Shown: positions 35,178-42,966 of the stretch, one piece after another
Numbering within the stretch: position 1 is the first letter of the stretch
How the letters are laid out: every line of letters starts with the position of its first letter
NCBI RefSeq assembly: GCF_004168035.1
Contig: NZ_SDPU01000028.1
Coordinates: forward strand, 1-64,000
Source: Nocardioides iriomotensis
Lineage (GTDB): Bacteria > Actinomycetota > Actinomycetes > Propionibacteriales > Nocardioidaceae
Reading direction: 5' to 3'
DNA length: 64,000 bases
Position numbers and translations under genes: made by a program
The notes under the pieces: model-generated
Database searches by the model: none
What the model was told of the DNA's origin: nothing
The model's input: the letters and a program-made list of their open reading frames with translations, nothing else

Positions 35178-35860
35178 TGACCACCGGGTCGCGGCGCGGG
35201 TGGCTGGTCCCTCCGGCGCTGATCGCGCTGTCGGTGATCCCGCTGGTCTCCGGGGCGTTGCGGCTCGTCGAGGTCGCGGGTGGGCCGGCGCTGATGCCGG
35301 ACAACCCGCGGGTGGACGCCTCGCCCGTCCCGGTCGTGGTGCACGTGCTGGCCGCCGCGGTCTACGCGTTGGTGGGGGCGTTCCAGTTCCCGGCCCGGCT
35401 GCGGCGGAACCACCGCACCTGGCACCGGCGCGCCGGCCGGGTCCTGGTCGTGGCCGGTCTGCTCGTCGCCGGCTCGGGGCTCTGGATGACCCTCTTCTAC
35501 GCCGGCGCCCCCGGCGGCTGGCTGCTCTGGGCGGTGCGGCTGGTCGTGTCGTCGGCGATGGGCACCGCTCTCGTGCTCGGGTTCACCGCCATCCGCCGGC
35601 GCGACCTGCCCTCCCACCGCGCGTGGATGATCCGCGCGTACGCGCTCGGGCTGGGCGCCGGCACCCAGGTGCTCACCCAGGGCCTCGGCCAGGCGGCGTT
35701 CGGGACCGGCGAGCTGAGCACCGCCCTGTCGGTCTCCGCCGGCTGGGTCGTCAACGCCGCCGTCGCCGAGGTCGTCATCCGTCGCAGCCCCCGCCGGTCC
35801 GGCCCGTCGCGGCACCCGGGCACCTCGGCCCGCATCCTGGCCCGCACTGCGGAGCGATGA
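35177..35860 (+). CDS. DUF2306 family membrane protein
   Basis: A 227-residue protein with about six membrane segments and several conserved His residues (VVVHVLAAAVYALVGAFQF; RNHRTWHRRAGRVLVVAG; LPSHRAWMIRAYALGLGAGT), the pattern of DUF2306, which resembles haem- or quinone-binding membrane proteins. ATG at 35177 overlaps the upstream stop by one base (TGATG); a GTG at 35174 is also possible. Its stop overlaps the next start as ATGA. Confidence 0.83.
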   Translation: MTTGSRRGWLVPPALIALSVIPLVSGALRLVEVAGGPALMPDNPRVDASPVPVVVHVLAAAVYALVGAFQFPARLRRNHRTWHRRAGRVLVVAGLLVAGSGLWMTLFYAGAPGGWLLWAVRLVVSSAMGTALVLGFTAIRRRDLPSHRAWMIRAYALGLGAGTQVLTQGLGQAAFGTGELSTALSVSAGWVVNAAVAEVVIRRSPRRSGPSRHPGTSARILARTAER

Positions 35861-36090
35861 CGATGCCCGGCGAGCGCTACGAAGTCCGTGTCGCCGGCCA
35901 CCTCGACCCGTGCTGGTCGGCCTGGCTGGGCGACGCCGCCGTCGGCCACGACGCCGACGGGACGACCACCCTGCGCGTCACCGTGGCCGACCAGGCCGGG
36001 CTGCACGGCCTCCTCGGCCGGCTCCGCGACCTCGGCGTGCCGCTGCTGGCCCTGCAGGCCCTCGACCTCCCGCCGCGCGACGACCCCTGA
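35857..36090 (+). CDS. Small soluble protein, 77 residues, coupled to the membrane operon
   Basis: A short protein with a beta-alpha pattern: YEVRVAGHLDPCWSAWLGD, TTTLRVTVADQAGLHGLLGR, LRDLGVPLLALQALD. I have seen this arrangement in small uncharacterised actinobacterial proteins next to LuxR-type genes, but know no function. The start overlaps the stop of the DUF2306 gene as ATGA, which makes the gene credible despite its size. Confidence 0.68.
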   Translation: MTMPGERYEVRVAGHLDPCWSAWLGDAAVGHDADGTTTLRVTVADQAGLHGLLGRLRDLGVPLLALQALDLPPRDDP

Positions 36091-36113
36091 TCCGACGTAC
36101 GAAAGGAAGCGCC

Positions 36114-36542
36114 ATGTCCACCACCTCTCTCGCCGACACCGGCCGGCGACCCGCCACTCCCGGCCTGTCCCGGACCCGCCTGCACGTGCTGCGTGCGGGC
36201 TACCTGTTCGTCGGTGTCGGCCTGGCCGTCGTCAGGTGGCCGCTGCTGCCAGGTGTCGCGGAGCTGCCGCTCTACGAGGGAGTGGTGCTCTGCATGCTCA
36301 CCGCGATGTCGCTGCTGGCGCTGCTCGGGCTGCGGCACCCGGTCGCCCTGCTGCCCGTGCTGCTGTTCGAGTCGCTGTGGAAGCTGCTGTGGCTCGGCCT
36401 CGTCGCGCTCCCCCGCGCGCTGTCCGGGCGGCTCGACGCGGCCACCACCGAGATGCTCGTCAACTGCTCGCTGGTCGTCGTCGTGCTCGCCGTCATCCCC
36501 TGGGGGTACGTCGCGCGCACGTACCTGCGCGCGCAGCGGTAG
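36114..36542 (+). CDS. Hypothetical four-segment membrane protein
   Basis: A 142-residue protein with about four membrane segments (LRAGYLFVGVGLAVVRWPLL; EGVVLCMLTAMSLLALLGL; VALLPVLLFESLWKLLWLGL; MLVNCSLVVVVLAVIPWGYV). GAAAGGAAG precedes the ATG. Last gene of the operon; ends three bases from the convergent DUF2231 gene with no room for a terminator between them. Confidence 0.75.
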   Translation: MSTTSLADTGRRPATPGLSRTRLHVLRAGYLFVGVGLAVVRWPLLPGVAELPLYEGVVLCMLTAMSLLALLGLRHPVALLPVLLFESLWKLLWLGLVALPRALSGRLDAATTEMLVNCSLVVVVLAVIPWGYVARTYLRAQR

Positions 36543-36545
36543 GCG

Positions 36546-37076
36546 TCAGTCGCCGTCCCCTGCGGCGTCGGCAGCCCCGCTCGTGCCGCCCGACGTGACC
36601 TGGTCACCCCACGCGGCACGCGCGCCGCTGTCGCCGACCCGGTAGACCTGCACGCTCGCCGCCGCGGCGGACAGGACGGCCAGGACGGTGACCACGCGCA
36701 GCGCCGCGCTCGCACCTCCCCAGGTGACCCCGCCCTCCGACCGGGAGGGACTGGTCGCGGCTCCACGCCGGTCCAGCCACACCAGCCCGGCGGCCAGCAC
36801 CAGCAGCGGCAGGGCGAACCAGAGCAGCTGGTCGCCGAGCTCCGCGTGCAGGCCGGGGTCGCCCACGCGCTCCTCGAGCGCCTCGCCGCTCGACGTCGCG
36901 ATCGGGATGAACACGACCGCGAGCGCCGCGCACGCCACGACCAGGACCCCGTAGCGGGCCCGCCAGGCCGGCTGCACCGCGATCGCGAGGGTGCCCAGGG
37001 CGGCGAGCGGCAGCAGGACGACGACGGCGTGCACGACCAGGGGGTGGAGGGGGAGGCCGTTGACGAGGTCGAACAT
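36546..37076 (-). CDS. DUF2231 family membrane protein
   Basis: A 176-residue membrane protein beginning with the DUF2231 hallmark GLPLHPLVVHAVVVLLPLAA, with conserved His residues, and three further hydrophobic segments. A small electron-transfer or haem-binding role has been suggested for the family, without proof. It lies downstream of the two-component genes on the same strand. A CTTCAT direct repeat with 11-base period lies about 180 bases before its ATG, so the response regulator may control it. Confidence 0.85.
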   Translation of the reverse strand: MFDLVNGLPLHPLVVHAVVVLLPLAALGTLAIAVQPAWRARYGVLVVACAALAVVFIPIATSSGEALEERVGDPGLHAELGDQLLWFALPLLVLAAGLVWLDRRGAATSPSRSEGGVTWGGASAALRVVTVLAVLSAAAASVQVYRVGDSGARAAWGDQVTSGGTSGAADAAGDGD

Positions 37077-37251
37077 GCGGGACTCCTGTTCTCAGGTGAA
37101 CCGGGGGTGCACCCCGCCTGACCGGTCTCGGGGGGACTCACACGGAGCAGGCGGGGTGCGGACCTCGGTCGGCCTCGTCGGCAGGGGCCGGGTCGGCCGA
37201 GATCGGGGCGTGACCGGGATCTGTCATGCACGGCAGGCTAGGAAGCCGTTC

Positions 37252-37268
37252 ATGAAGGGAAGATGAAG
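37252..37268 (-). promoter_or_regulatory. Direct repeat CTTCAT-N5-CTTCAT, probable response regulator box
   Basis: On the minus strand CTTCAT occurs twice with starts 11 bases apart (37268 and 37257), in the gap between the histidine kinase gene end and the DUF2231 gene. An 11-base period is typical of OmpR-family binding. A related repeat lies before the dedA-like gene (39480-39496). Confidence 0.6.
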
Positions 37269-37275
37269 CCGCAGG

Positions 37276-38715
37276 TCAGGGCACCCGCGGCAGCACGACG
37301 GAGACGGTCATCGCGCTGCTGTGGTCGCACGGCCCGTCGAGCGCCGGCACCGCCGGGTGGTGCACGCCCGCGTGGCACAGCCGCAGCTCGCCACCGGCGC
37401 CGCGCACGATGTCGTCGACGAGGGCGAGCCCGAGTCCGCTGCCCGGTCGGCTGCGCGCGTCCGCGGCGCGCGCGAACCTCCCGGTCGCGTTGCCCAGCAG
37501 CTCGGCGGGCATCCCCGCACCGGCGTCGGCGACCTCGAGCACCACCCAGTCGTCGGTCGCGCGCACCCGCACGCGCACGGGTGGTTTGCCGTGCACGCGG
37601 GCGTTGTCGAGCAGGTTGCCGAGGAGACGTTCGGCATCCATCCCCGTCAGGGGTACGACGACCGGTCCCGGCGCGGCCTCGACCAGCACGTCGCCGAGGG
37701 CGTCGACACCCGCGAGCAGGCGGTGCTCCACGCCGTGCCGGGCCGTCGCTGCGAGGTCCGTCGTGGCCGCGGCCCCGGCGGGGCGGGCCTGCTCGTGCGA
37801 GGACAGCGTGAGCAGGTGCTCGGCGAGCGCGGCCAGCCGGGTGACGTCGACCTCGAGCTCGGCCAGCACCGCCTCGTGCTCCTCGACGGAGCGGCTGCGG
37901 CGACGGGCGAGCTGGATGCGTGAGGTGAGCAGCGTCAGCGGCGTGCGCAGCTCGTGGCTGGCGTCGTTGACGAACCGGCGCTCGCGCTCGAGGGCGTTCT
38001 CGAGCGTGTCGAGCATCCGGTTCAGGGTGTGCCCGAGCCGGGTGACCTCGTCGTCGCGGTCCTCCGGCACCTCGAGCCGGAGCCCGGAGCGGCCGGCCGC
38101 GATGTCGCTGGCCCGGCGGCGGTAGCGCTCCACCGGCGCCAGCGCGGCGTGGGCGAGACGCTCCCCCACCACACCGGCGACGACGAGCGCACCGAACCCG
38201 GCGACCAGCAGCTGGAGCAACAGCTCGCGCAGCGCCTCGTCGCGGTGGTCCCGGCGGATCGCGACGACCAGCGCCGTGTCGTCGGGCTGCAGGGTGGTGA
38301 CCCGCGCCCGGAACGGCGCCTTCGCCGCCGGCAGGAAGCGGCCGGTGTCCACGGTGACGCTGCCGTCACCGGCCGCGGCCAGGTCGCCGGGCGTCACGAG
38401 GGGGACCGCCGGTGCGTTCACGCCGCTGGCCACGACCGAGCCGTCGGGTCTGAGCACCTGCCAGGCGACGCCGGTGGCGTCCGCGGCCTGGCGGTCGTCC
38501 ACCGAACCGTCCGCCGCGACCAGCGGGCGCAGCGTCCCGGTCGCGGTGGCGAGCTCACTGTCGAGGTCCCGGTCCAGGGCGTACTCGACCCGCCAGTAGA
38601 CGAACGCGCCGGCGGCCGTCAGCAGCACGGCCATGGCCGCGGCGAACCCGGCGACCAGACGCACCCGCAGCGGCAGCCGTGCGGCCCAGCGCCGTGACTC
38701 CCGCGGTGGCCTCAC
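37276..38715 (-). CDS. Sensor histidine kinase (two-component system)
   Basis: A 479-residue membrane kinase: an N-terminal membrane segment, a sensor loop of about 120 residues outside the membrane, a second segment (LLLQLLVAGFGALVVAGVVG), a HAMP domain, the phosphoacceptor motif NDASHELRTPLTLL, and an ATPase domain with N box NLLDNARVHGK and G boxes SGLGLALV. The signal is unknown. GTG at 38715 overlaps the stop of the response regulator as GTGA. The order regulator-kinase and the tight coupling are normal. Confidence 0.93.
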   Translation of the reverse strand: MRPPRESRRWAARLPLRVRLVAGFAAAMAVLLTAAGAFVYWRVEYALDRDLDSELATATGTLRPLVAADGSVDDRQAADATGVAWQVLRPDGSVVASGVNAPAVPLVTPGDLAAAGDGSVTVDTGRFLPAAKAPFRARVTTLQPDDTALVVAIRRDHRDEALRELLLQLLVAGFGALVVAGVVGERLAHAALAPVERYRRRASDIAAGRSGLRLEVPEDRDDEVTRLGHTLNRMLDTLENALERERRFVNDASHELRTPLTLLTSRIQLARRRSRSVEEHEAVLAELEVDVTRLAALAEHLLTLSSHEQARPAGAAATTDLAATARHGVEHRLLAGVDALGDVLVEAAPGPVVVPLTGMDAERLLGNLLDNARVHGKPPVRVRVRATDDWVVLEVADAGAGMPAELLGNATGRFARAADARSRPGSGLGLALVDDIVRGAGGELRLCHAGVHHPAVPALDGPCDHSSAMTVSVVLPRVP

Positions 38716-39419
38716 GCGGCCCCGTCCGCCGGGTCGACGCGGTAGCCGGCGCCGCGCAGCGTGGTGATCGTCGAGGTCCCGAACGGCCGGTCGATCTTGG
38801 CGCGGATCGCGGCCAGGTGCACGTCGATGACGTTGCTGCGCAGGTCGGTCTCCCCGTCCCACACCTCGTCGAGGATCGTGAACCTGCTGACCACGCGGCC
38901 CGCCCGCGAGACCAGCAGGTAGAGGATGTCGAACTCGCGCGCGGACAGCTCGACCTCCACGTCACCGCGGCGCACGCGGCGGGCGACCGGGTCGACCACC
39001 AGGTCACCGGCCGGGTCGGGCACCGTGACGACGTCGACCTCGCCGCTGTCGTACGCCGTACGGCGGCGGAGCGCGCGGAGCCTGGCCAGCAGCTCGTCGA
39101 GGTCGAACGGCTTGGCGAGGTAGTCGTCGGCACCCGCGTCGAGCCCGGTGATCCGGTCGGTGACCTGGCCGCGGGCGGTGAGCATCAGGATGGGCGTGCG
39201 CACTCCGGCGTCGCGCAGCCGCCGGGCGACGGTGACGCCGTCCTGGCCAGGCAGCATCCAGTCGAGGAGGAGCACGTCGTACGGGAGCCCGCCGGGCAGC
39301 GCGCGGCCGTACGCCGACGTCCCGTCGTGCACGGTCTCGACGTGCCAGCCGGCCTCGTCGAGGCTCTGCTCGAGGAGCGCCGCCAGGCGGACGTCGTCCT
39401 CGGCCACCAGGACCCGCAC
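38712..39419 (-). CDS. OmpR-family response regulator
   Basis: A 235-residue response regulator. The receiver domain (1 to about 118) has acidic pocket residues EDD near the N-terminus, the phosphoacceptor Asp in LLLDWMLPGQDG and the Lys in LAKPFDLDEL. The winged-helix domain (about 130-228) has LSAREFDILYLLV and SNVIDVHLAAIRAKI. GTG start at 39419. The divergent dedA-like gene has an 11-base-period repeat overlapping its -35 region and is a probable target. Confidence 0.94.
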   Translation of the reverse strand: MRVLVAEDDVRLAALLEQSLDEAGWHVETVHDGTSAYGRALPGGLPYDVLLLDWMLPGQDGVTVARRLRDAGVRTPILMLTARGQVTDRITGLDAGADDYLAKPFDLDELLARLRALRRRTAYDSGEVDVVTVPDPAGDLVVDPVARRVRRGDVEVELSAREFDILYLLVSRAGRVVSRFTILDEVWDGETDLRSNVIDVHLAAIRAKIDRPFGTSTITTLRGAGYRVDPADGAA

Positions 39420-39479
39420 CGCACACTCCCTTCGCGTTCGTCGTCAACGTCTGTCTCCACTGTGCACTGCCAGGCACAG

Positions 39480-39496
39480 CTTCATCCTGGCTTCAG
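39480..39496 (+). promoter_or_regulatory. Direct repeat CTTCAT-N5-CTTCAG overlapping the dedA -35 region
   Basis: The two halves begin 11 bases apart (39480 and 39491) and cover the place where a -35 element (39484-39489) should lie for the -10 hexamer at 39507. This is the usual layout for activation by an OmpR-type regulator. The same half-site occurs at 37252-37268. Confidence 0.62.
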
Positions 39497-39506
39497 GTTT
39501 CCGGCA

Positions 39507-39512
39507 TAGCGT
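39507..39512 (+). promoter_or_regulatory. -10 element of the dedA-like gene
   Basis: TAGCGT fits TANNNT and ends seven bases before the ATG at 39519, so transcription should start on that A. The message would be leaderless; no Shine-Dalgarno sequence is present. Confidence 0.55.
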
Positions 39513-39518
39513 CATGAC

Positions 39519-40148
39519 ATGACCCACCTCCTGGCGTCACTCGTCCACCAGTTCGGCCTGGTGACGCTGTTCGCCGCGGTCGCGCTGGAGGCGATGGGTC
39601 TCCCGGTCCCGGCCGAGACCGCGCTGGTGCTGCTCGCCGCCTACGCGTCCCACGCCCACCTCTGGAGCCCGTGGGCGGTCTTCGGCGTGACGGCGACCGC
39701 GGCGGTGCTCGGCGACAACGCCGGCTACCTGGTCGGACGGTACGGCGGGTGGCCGCTGCTGCGCCGGTACGGCCACCTGGTCCGCCTCGACGAGCGACGC
39801 CTAAAGACCGCGCGCTACGTCTTCGCGCGGCACGGTGGGCCGGTCGTCGCGGGCGGCCGGTTCGTGGCGGTGCTCCGCACGACCGCCGCGTTCCTCGCCG
39901 GCGTCAACCGGATGCCGTGGCCGCGGTTCCTGGCCTGGAACCTGATCGGCGGGCTCGCCTGGTCGGCCACCTGGACGGCGCTGGCGTTCACAGCCGGGCA
40001 CCAGATCGGCGCCGGGCACAGCGCTCTGGGCTGGACGACACTGGCCTTCGCGAGCGCCGTCGCCGTCGGTTCGTTCGTGTGGCTGCGTCGGCGCTGGGCC
40101 CGTCTCACCGTCGCCGCCGAGGCGGCGTACCCGGGCCCGCTGCGCTGA
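39519..40148 (+). CDS. DedA family membrane protein
   Basis: A 209-residue member of the DedA (SNARE-associated/VTT) family, proteins that move or flip lipids and help maintain membrane potential. Family features: the N-terminal re-entrant EAMGLPVPAETALVLL, then VLGDNAGYLVGRYGGWPLL, the basic motif GRFVAVLRTTAAFLAGVNRM with Arg residues essential in homologues, and a final membrane segment. Probably controlled by the divergent two-component system. Confidence 0.92.
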   Translation: MTHLLASLVHQFGLVTLFAAVALEAMGLPVPAETALVLLAAYASHAHLWSPWAVFGVTATAAVLGDNAGYLVGRYGGWPLLRRYGHLVRLDERRLKTARYVFARHGGPVVAGGRFVAVLRTTAAFLAGVNRMPWPRFLAWNLIGGLAWSATWTALAFTAGHQIGAGHSALGWTTLAFASAVAVGSFVWLRRRWARLTVAAEAAYPGPLR

Positions 40149-40156
40149 CGACAGCG

Positions 40157-40191
40157 CCGGTGAAGGCGGGTGGTGGTGCCGCCTTCACCGG
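40157..40191. terminator. Bidirectional hairpin between the dedA-like gene and the binding protein gene
   Basis: A perfect 13-bp inverted repeat (arm CCGGTGAAGGCGG) with a 9-base loop (GTGGTGGTG) fills the gap between two convergent genes, eight bases from each stop. It probably ends both transcripts. Confidence 0.75.
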
Positions 40192-40198
40192 GAGTCGG

Positions 40199-41974
40199 TC
40201 ACTGGATGACGTACATGATCGAGAACGTCGGCATCCCGCGCACGTTGTCGTTGTACATGCCGCCGACCTTCGAGCCGTGGATGATGGCCGAGCCGGAGTA
40301 GCCGGTGTTGACGGCCGGGTAGTACTTCGTCTCCATCGTCTTGTCGAAGTCGCCCCAGGCCGAGGCAGCCTCTTCGGGGCCCAAGGTGTCCAAGATCCGG
40401 TCCTGCTCCTTGTCCATCTCCTTGACCTTGAAGTTGGCCGGGTTGGGCATCCCCTCAAGGCCGACCAGGCGGCCCGCCCACTGGGCCGGGAACCACGAGC
40501 CGCCCGTCGGCCAGTCCGAGCACCAGCCGGTCGAGCGGATGTTGATCGGGCTGTTGTAGTCCGTCCGGTCCGTGCGGATCGTCTCCACGCTCGACGCGAT
40601 CGGAGTCGCCTTGAAGCCGGCCTCCTCGAGCCCCTTGACGATGGCGTCCTTCTGCGCGACCAGCTGCTCGTCGTCGCTGGCGAAGAGGAACTTGATCTCG
40701 TAGCCCTCGGCGCCGGCCTCCTTCAGCAGGGCCTTCGCCTTCTCCGGGTCGTAGGTCTGCCCGTCCTGCCCCGGCAGCGCCTCGTACTCCACCCGGCCGG
40801 CCGTGCCCGGCGGCAGGATCGCGGTGCCCGGGACGCGGGTGACACCGACGATCTCGCCGGCGGCCTTCCACGAGTCGACGTACGGGTAGGCCCAGCCGAG
40901 TGCCTGGCGCACCTTGAGGTCCTTGATCTTGGTCATGTCGAGGTACCACATGTTGGTGCAGGGCGTCGTCCCGACGACCAGGCGGTCCTTCTCGGCCTGC
41001 ATCTGGCGGTACGAGGAGGCCGAGACGTTGTCGTAGGTCAGCGTCGTCTCCGCGGAGCCGTTGTCGTTGATGATGATGTTCTCGAGCTTCGCGGTGTCCT
41101 GGGCGAACCTGAAGTCCCAGCCGTCCACGGCCTGGATGCGGCCCGGGTCGGTGGCGGGGTCCCACTGGTCGTTCTTGACCAGGGTCAGGCTCGAGCCCGC
41201 CTTGTAGTCGGCGAACTTGTAGGGCCCGGTGGCCAGTGGGTGCTGGCCGTAGTTCTCCGGGTTGTCCTTCGCCTCCGGGATGGCGGTGAACTGCGGGAAG
41301 GACGCGTAGTAGTCCATGTCGGAGAACGGGCGACGCATCTTGATCGTGACGTCGTTGCCGCTCACGGTGACGCCCTTGTAGTCGTCACCGTCCTGGAACG
41401 GTCCCTTGTACTTGTCGCCGTCGAGGAAGAACGTCGTGTTGTACGTCGGCCCGTCCGGCAGCTCCTCGATCGCGAACGAGCGCTTGATGGCGTAGGCGAT
41501 GTCGTCCGCGGTCACGTCGGTGCCGTCCTCGTACTTGAGGCCGTCACGGAGCGTGAACGTCCACTCCGTGTTGTCCTCGTTGGGCCGACCCAGGTCGGTG
41601 GCCATGTCCGGGATCAGCTGCATGTCGTTGGTCTTCTCGTTGTACGCGTACTGCGTGAGCGAACGGGTGACCAGGTCGGACATGATCGCGGTGGAGTCGG
41701 TGAAGTAGGCCTGCGTCGGGTCGAGCGTCGTCGGAGCGACCGCCGTCAGGACGGTGAGCGTGCCTCCTTGAGCGGCGTCGTCCGGTATCGGGACCGGTCC
41801 CTCGCGCTCGGGGTCCTTGAACGAACCGGCGCCGCCCCCCTCCTGGAACGTCTGATCCGCCGACGGCGTGTCACCGTCGTCCCCACCGCCGCCACACGCG
41901 GCGAGGGCGAGGACCGCGAAGACGGACGGGACCGTCATGGCTGCTCTGGTGCGGCGGCGCGCTGTCAGTGTCAT
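40199..41974 (-). CDS. Peptide-type ABC transporter substrate-binding lipoprotein (family 5)
   Basis: A 591-residue binding lipoprotein of the DppA/OppA family. The signal ends LALAACGG with Cys27 as the lipidated residue. Family features include TTLDPTQAYFTDSTAI near the N-terminus, KYEDGTDVTADDIAYAIKRS and HPLATGPYKFADYK. The ligand (oligopeptide, nickel or another small molecule) cannot be told. No permease or ATPase gene is next to it, so it must serve a transporter encoded elsewhere. TAGGAG lies before the ATG. Upstream, 41975-42156 holds no gene. Confidence 0.92.
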   Translation of the reverse strand: MTLTARRRTRAAMTVPSVFAVLALAACGGGGDDGDTPSADQTFQEGGGAGSFKDPEREGPVPIPDDAAQGGTLTVLTAVAPTTLDPTQAYFTDSTAIMSDLVTRSLTQYAYNEKTNDMQLIPDMATDLGRPNEDNTEWTFTLRDGLKYEDGTDVTADDIAYAIKRSFAIEELPDGPTYNTTFFLDGDKYKGPFQDGDDYKGVTVSGNDVTIKMRRPFSDMDYYASFPQFTAIPEAKDNPENYGQHPLATGPYKFADYKAGSSLTLVKNDQWDPATDPGRIQAVDGWDFRFAQDTAKLENIIINDNGSAETTLTYDNVSASSYRQMQAEKDRLVVGTTPCTNMWYLDMTKIKDLKVRQALGWAYPYVDSWKAAGEIVGVTRVPGTAILPPGTAGRVEYEALPGQDGQTYDPEKAKALLKEAGAEGYEIKFLFASDDEQLVAQKDAIVKGLEEAGFKATPIASSVETIRTDRTDYNSPINIRSTGWCSDWPTGGSWFPAQWAGRLVGLEGMPNPANFKVKEMDKEQDRILDTLGPEEAASAWGDFDKTMETKYYPAVNTGYSGSAIIHGSKVGGMYNDNVRGMPTFSIMYVIQ

Positions 41975-42156
41975 GGACGCTCCTAGCCGTGGTCGAGAAC
42001 GAGGTCGTGAGCCGAGAGCACCATGCGCGCTGATAACGAATCAAGGCTCAAACCCCTTGCCTGGAAGGCGAAATGAGCCGGATGCGGCTTGCGCGAAGTA
42101 CGTGCCGGCACCGGCCGCTGGGGTGCGCGACCTGACCGAAGTGCCGAGGCTCAGGG

Positions 42157-42798
42157 TCAGACACCGGGCTCGGGCGGTGGGTAGGGCCTGGCGATCGACG
42201 GCGGGCGCAGGGCGGGGTGGCCGCTCCAGGTGTACTCGCCCTGCGGAACCGAACCACCGGATCTCCGGCAGGCGGTGAGCAACCGGTCGTGCTCGGCTGC
42301 GACGGCCGGCTTCGTGCGCTGGCTGGCCGAGGCGTCCTCGGTCAGCGCGGCCAGCTCCTGGCACGGCAACGGCACGGCCTGCACGGCAAGGAGTGACCCG
42401 ACGGTCCCGGTCACGGCCAGCGCGGCCGCGACCAGGAGGAGCTGCGGCGACCGGGGCCTGGTCTCGGCGCTCGACGGTCGGCCCACGTCGAACCGCACCT
42501 CGGACGGGGACATCAGCTCCTCCGACACGGACGTCGTCCCGCCGGGCCACGGTGAGTGTCCCGACGCGTCGGCAGCGACCGGCTCGTCCCACGACCGGCC
42601 GTTCCAGAACCGCACGGCGCTCGGGTCCTCCGGGTCGGCGTACCAGCCCATGGGTGCCACCGGTGGCGGTGGCTGCGGCCGCGGGGACGCCGCGCCTGGA
42701 CGGTCTGGACGGAGGGCGGTCGCCTCCTCGGAGCGAGCCGAGAGCGGCCTCGACCGAGGCACCTGGTCAGCGCCGGCCCCCCAGCTGGGTTCTGCCAT
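42157..42798 (-). CDS. DUF2510 domain membrane protein
   Basis: A 213-residue protein with a Pro-rich N-terminus, a DUF2510 motif (GWYADPEDPSAVRFWNGRSW), one membrane segment (QLLLVAAALAVTGTVGSLLA) and a short exported tail with Cys pairs (PCQELAALTED, TACRRSGG). DUF2510 is a short Trp-rich actinobacterial motif usually at the cytoplasmic side of membrane proteins; function not established. The ATG at 42798 is preferred to a TTG three bases earlier. Divergent from the sulfatase. Confidence 0.82.
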   Translation of the reverse strand: MAEPSWGAGADQVPRSRPLSARSEEATALRPDRPGAASPRPQPPPPVAPMGWYADPEDPSAVRFWNGRSWDEPVAADASGHSPWPGGTTSVSEELMSPSEVRFDVGRPSSAETRPRSPQLLLVAAALAVTGTVGSLLAVQAVPLPCQELAALTEDASASQRTKPAVAAEHDRLLTACRRSGGSVPQGEYTWSGHPALRPPSIARPYPPPEPGV

Positions 42799-42953
42799 CA
42801 AGCGTCCGTCGTCGTTGCCGCACCTCGCGCGGGTGTCGCCCCTCCCACTCTGCGCAACCGCCCGTCACGCCCGCCATGGCACGAACGGCGTGGCCCAGAC
42901 GGGTCAAGGACACGCTGGTTTCGTCACGGTTCGTTCACCACCGGGCCGGCACC

Positions 42954-42959
42954 TAGGCT
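42954..42959 (+). promoter_or_regulatory. Putative -10 element of the sulfatase gene
   Basis: TAGGCT fits TANNNT and predicts a start of transcription at 42966, one base before the GTG. No ribosome binding site is seen. Confidence 0.42.
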
Positions 42960-42966
42960 CGCCGAC

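Noticed and set aside
42030-42075. Possible tRNA-like segment near CAAGGCTCAAACCCCTTG
   Set aside because: No T arm, D arm or anticodon stem can be drawn; only a 5-bp stem is present.
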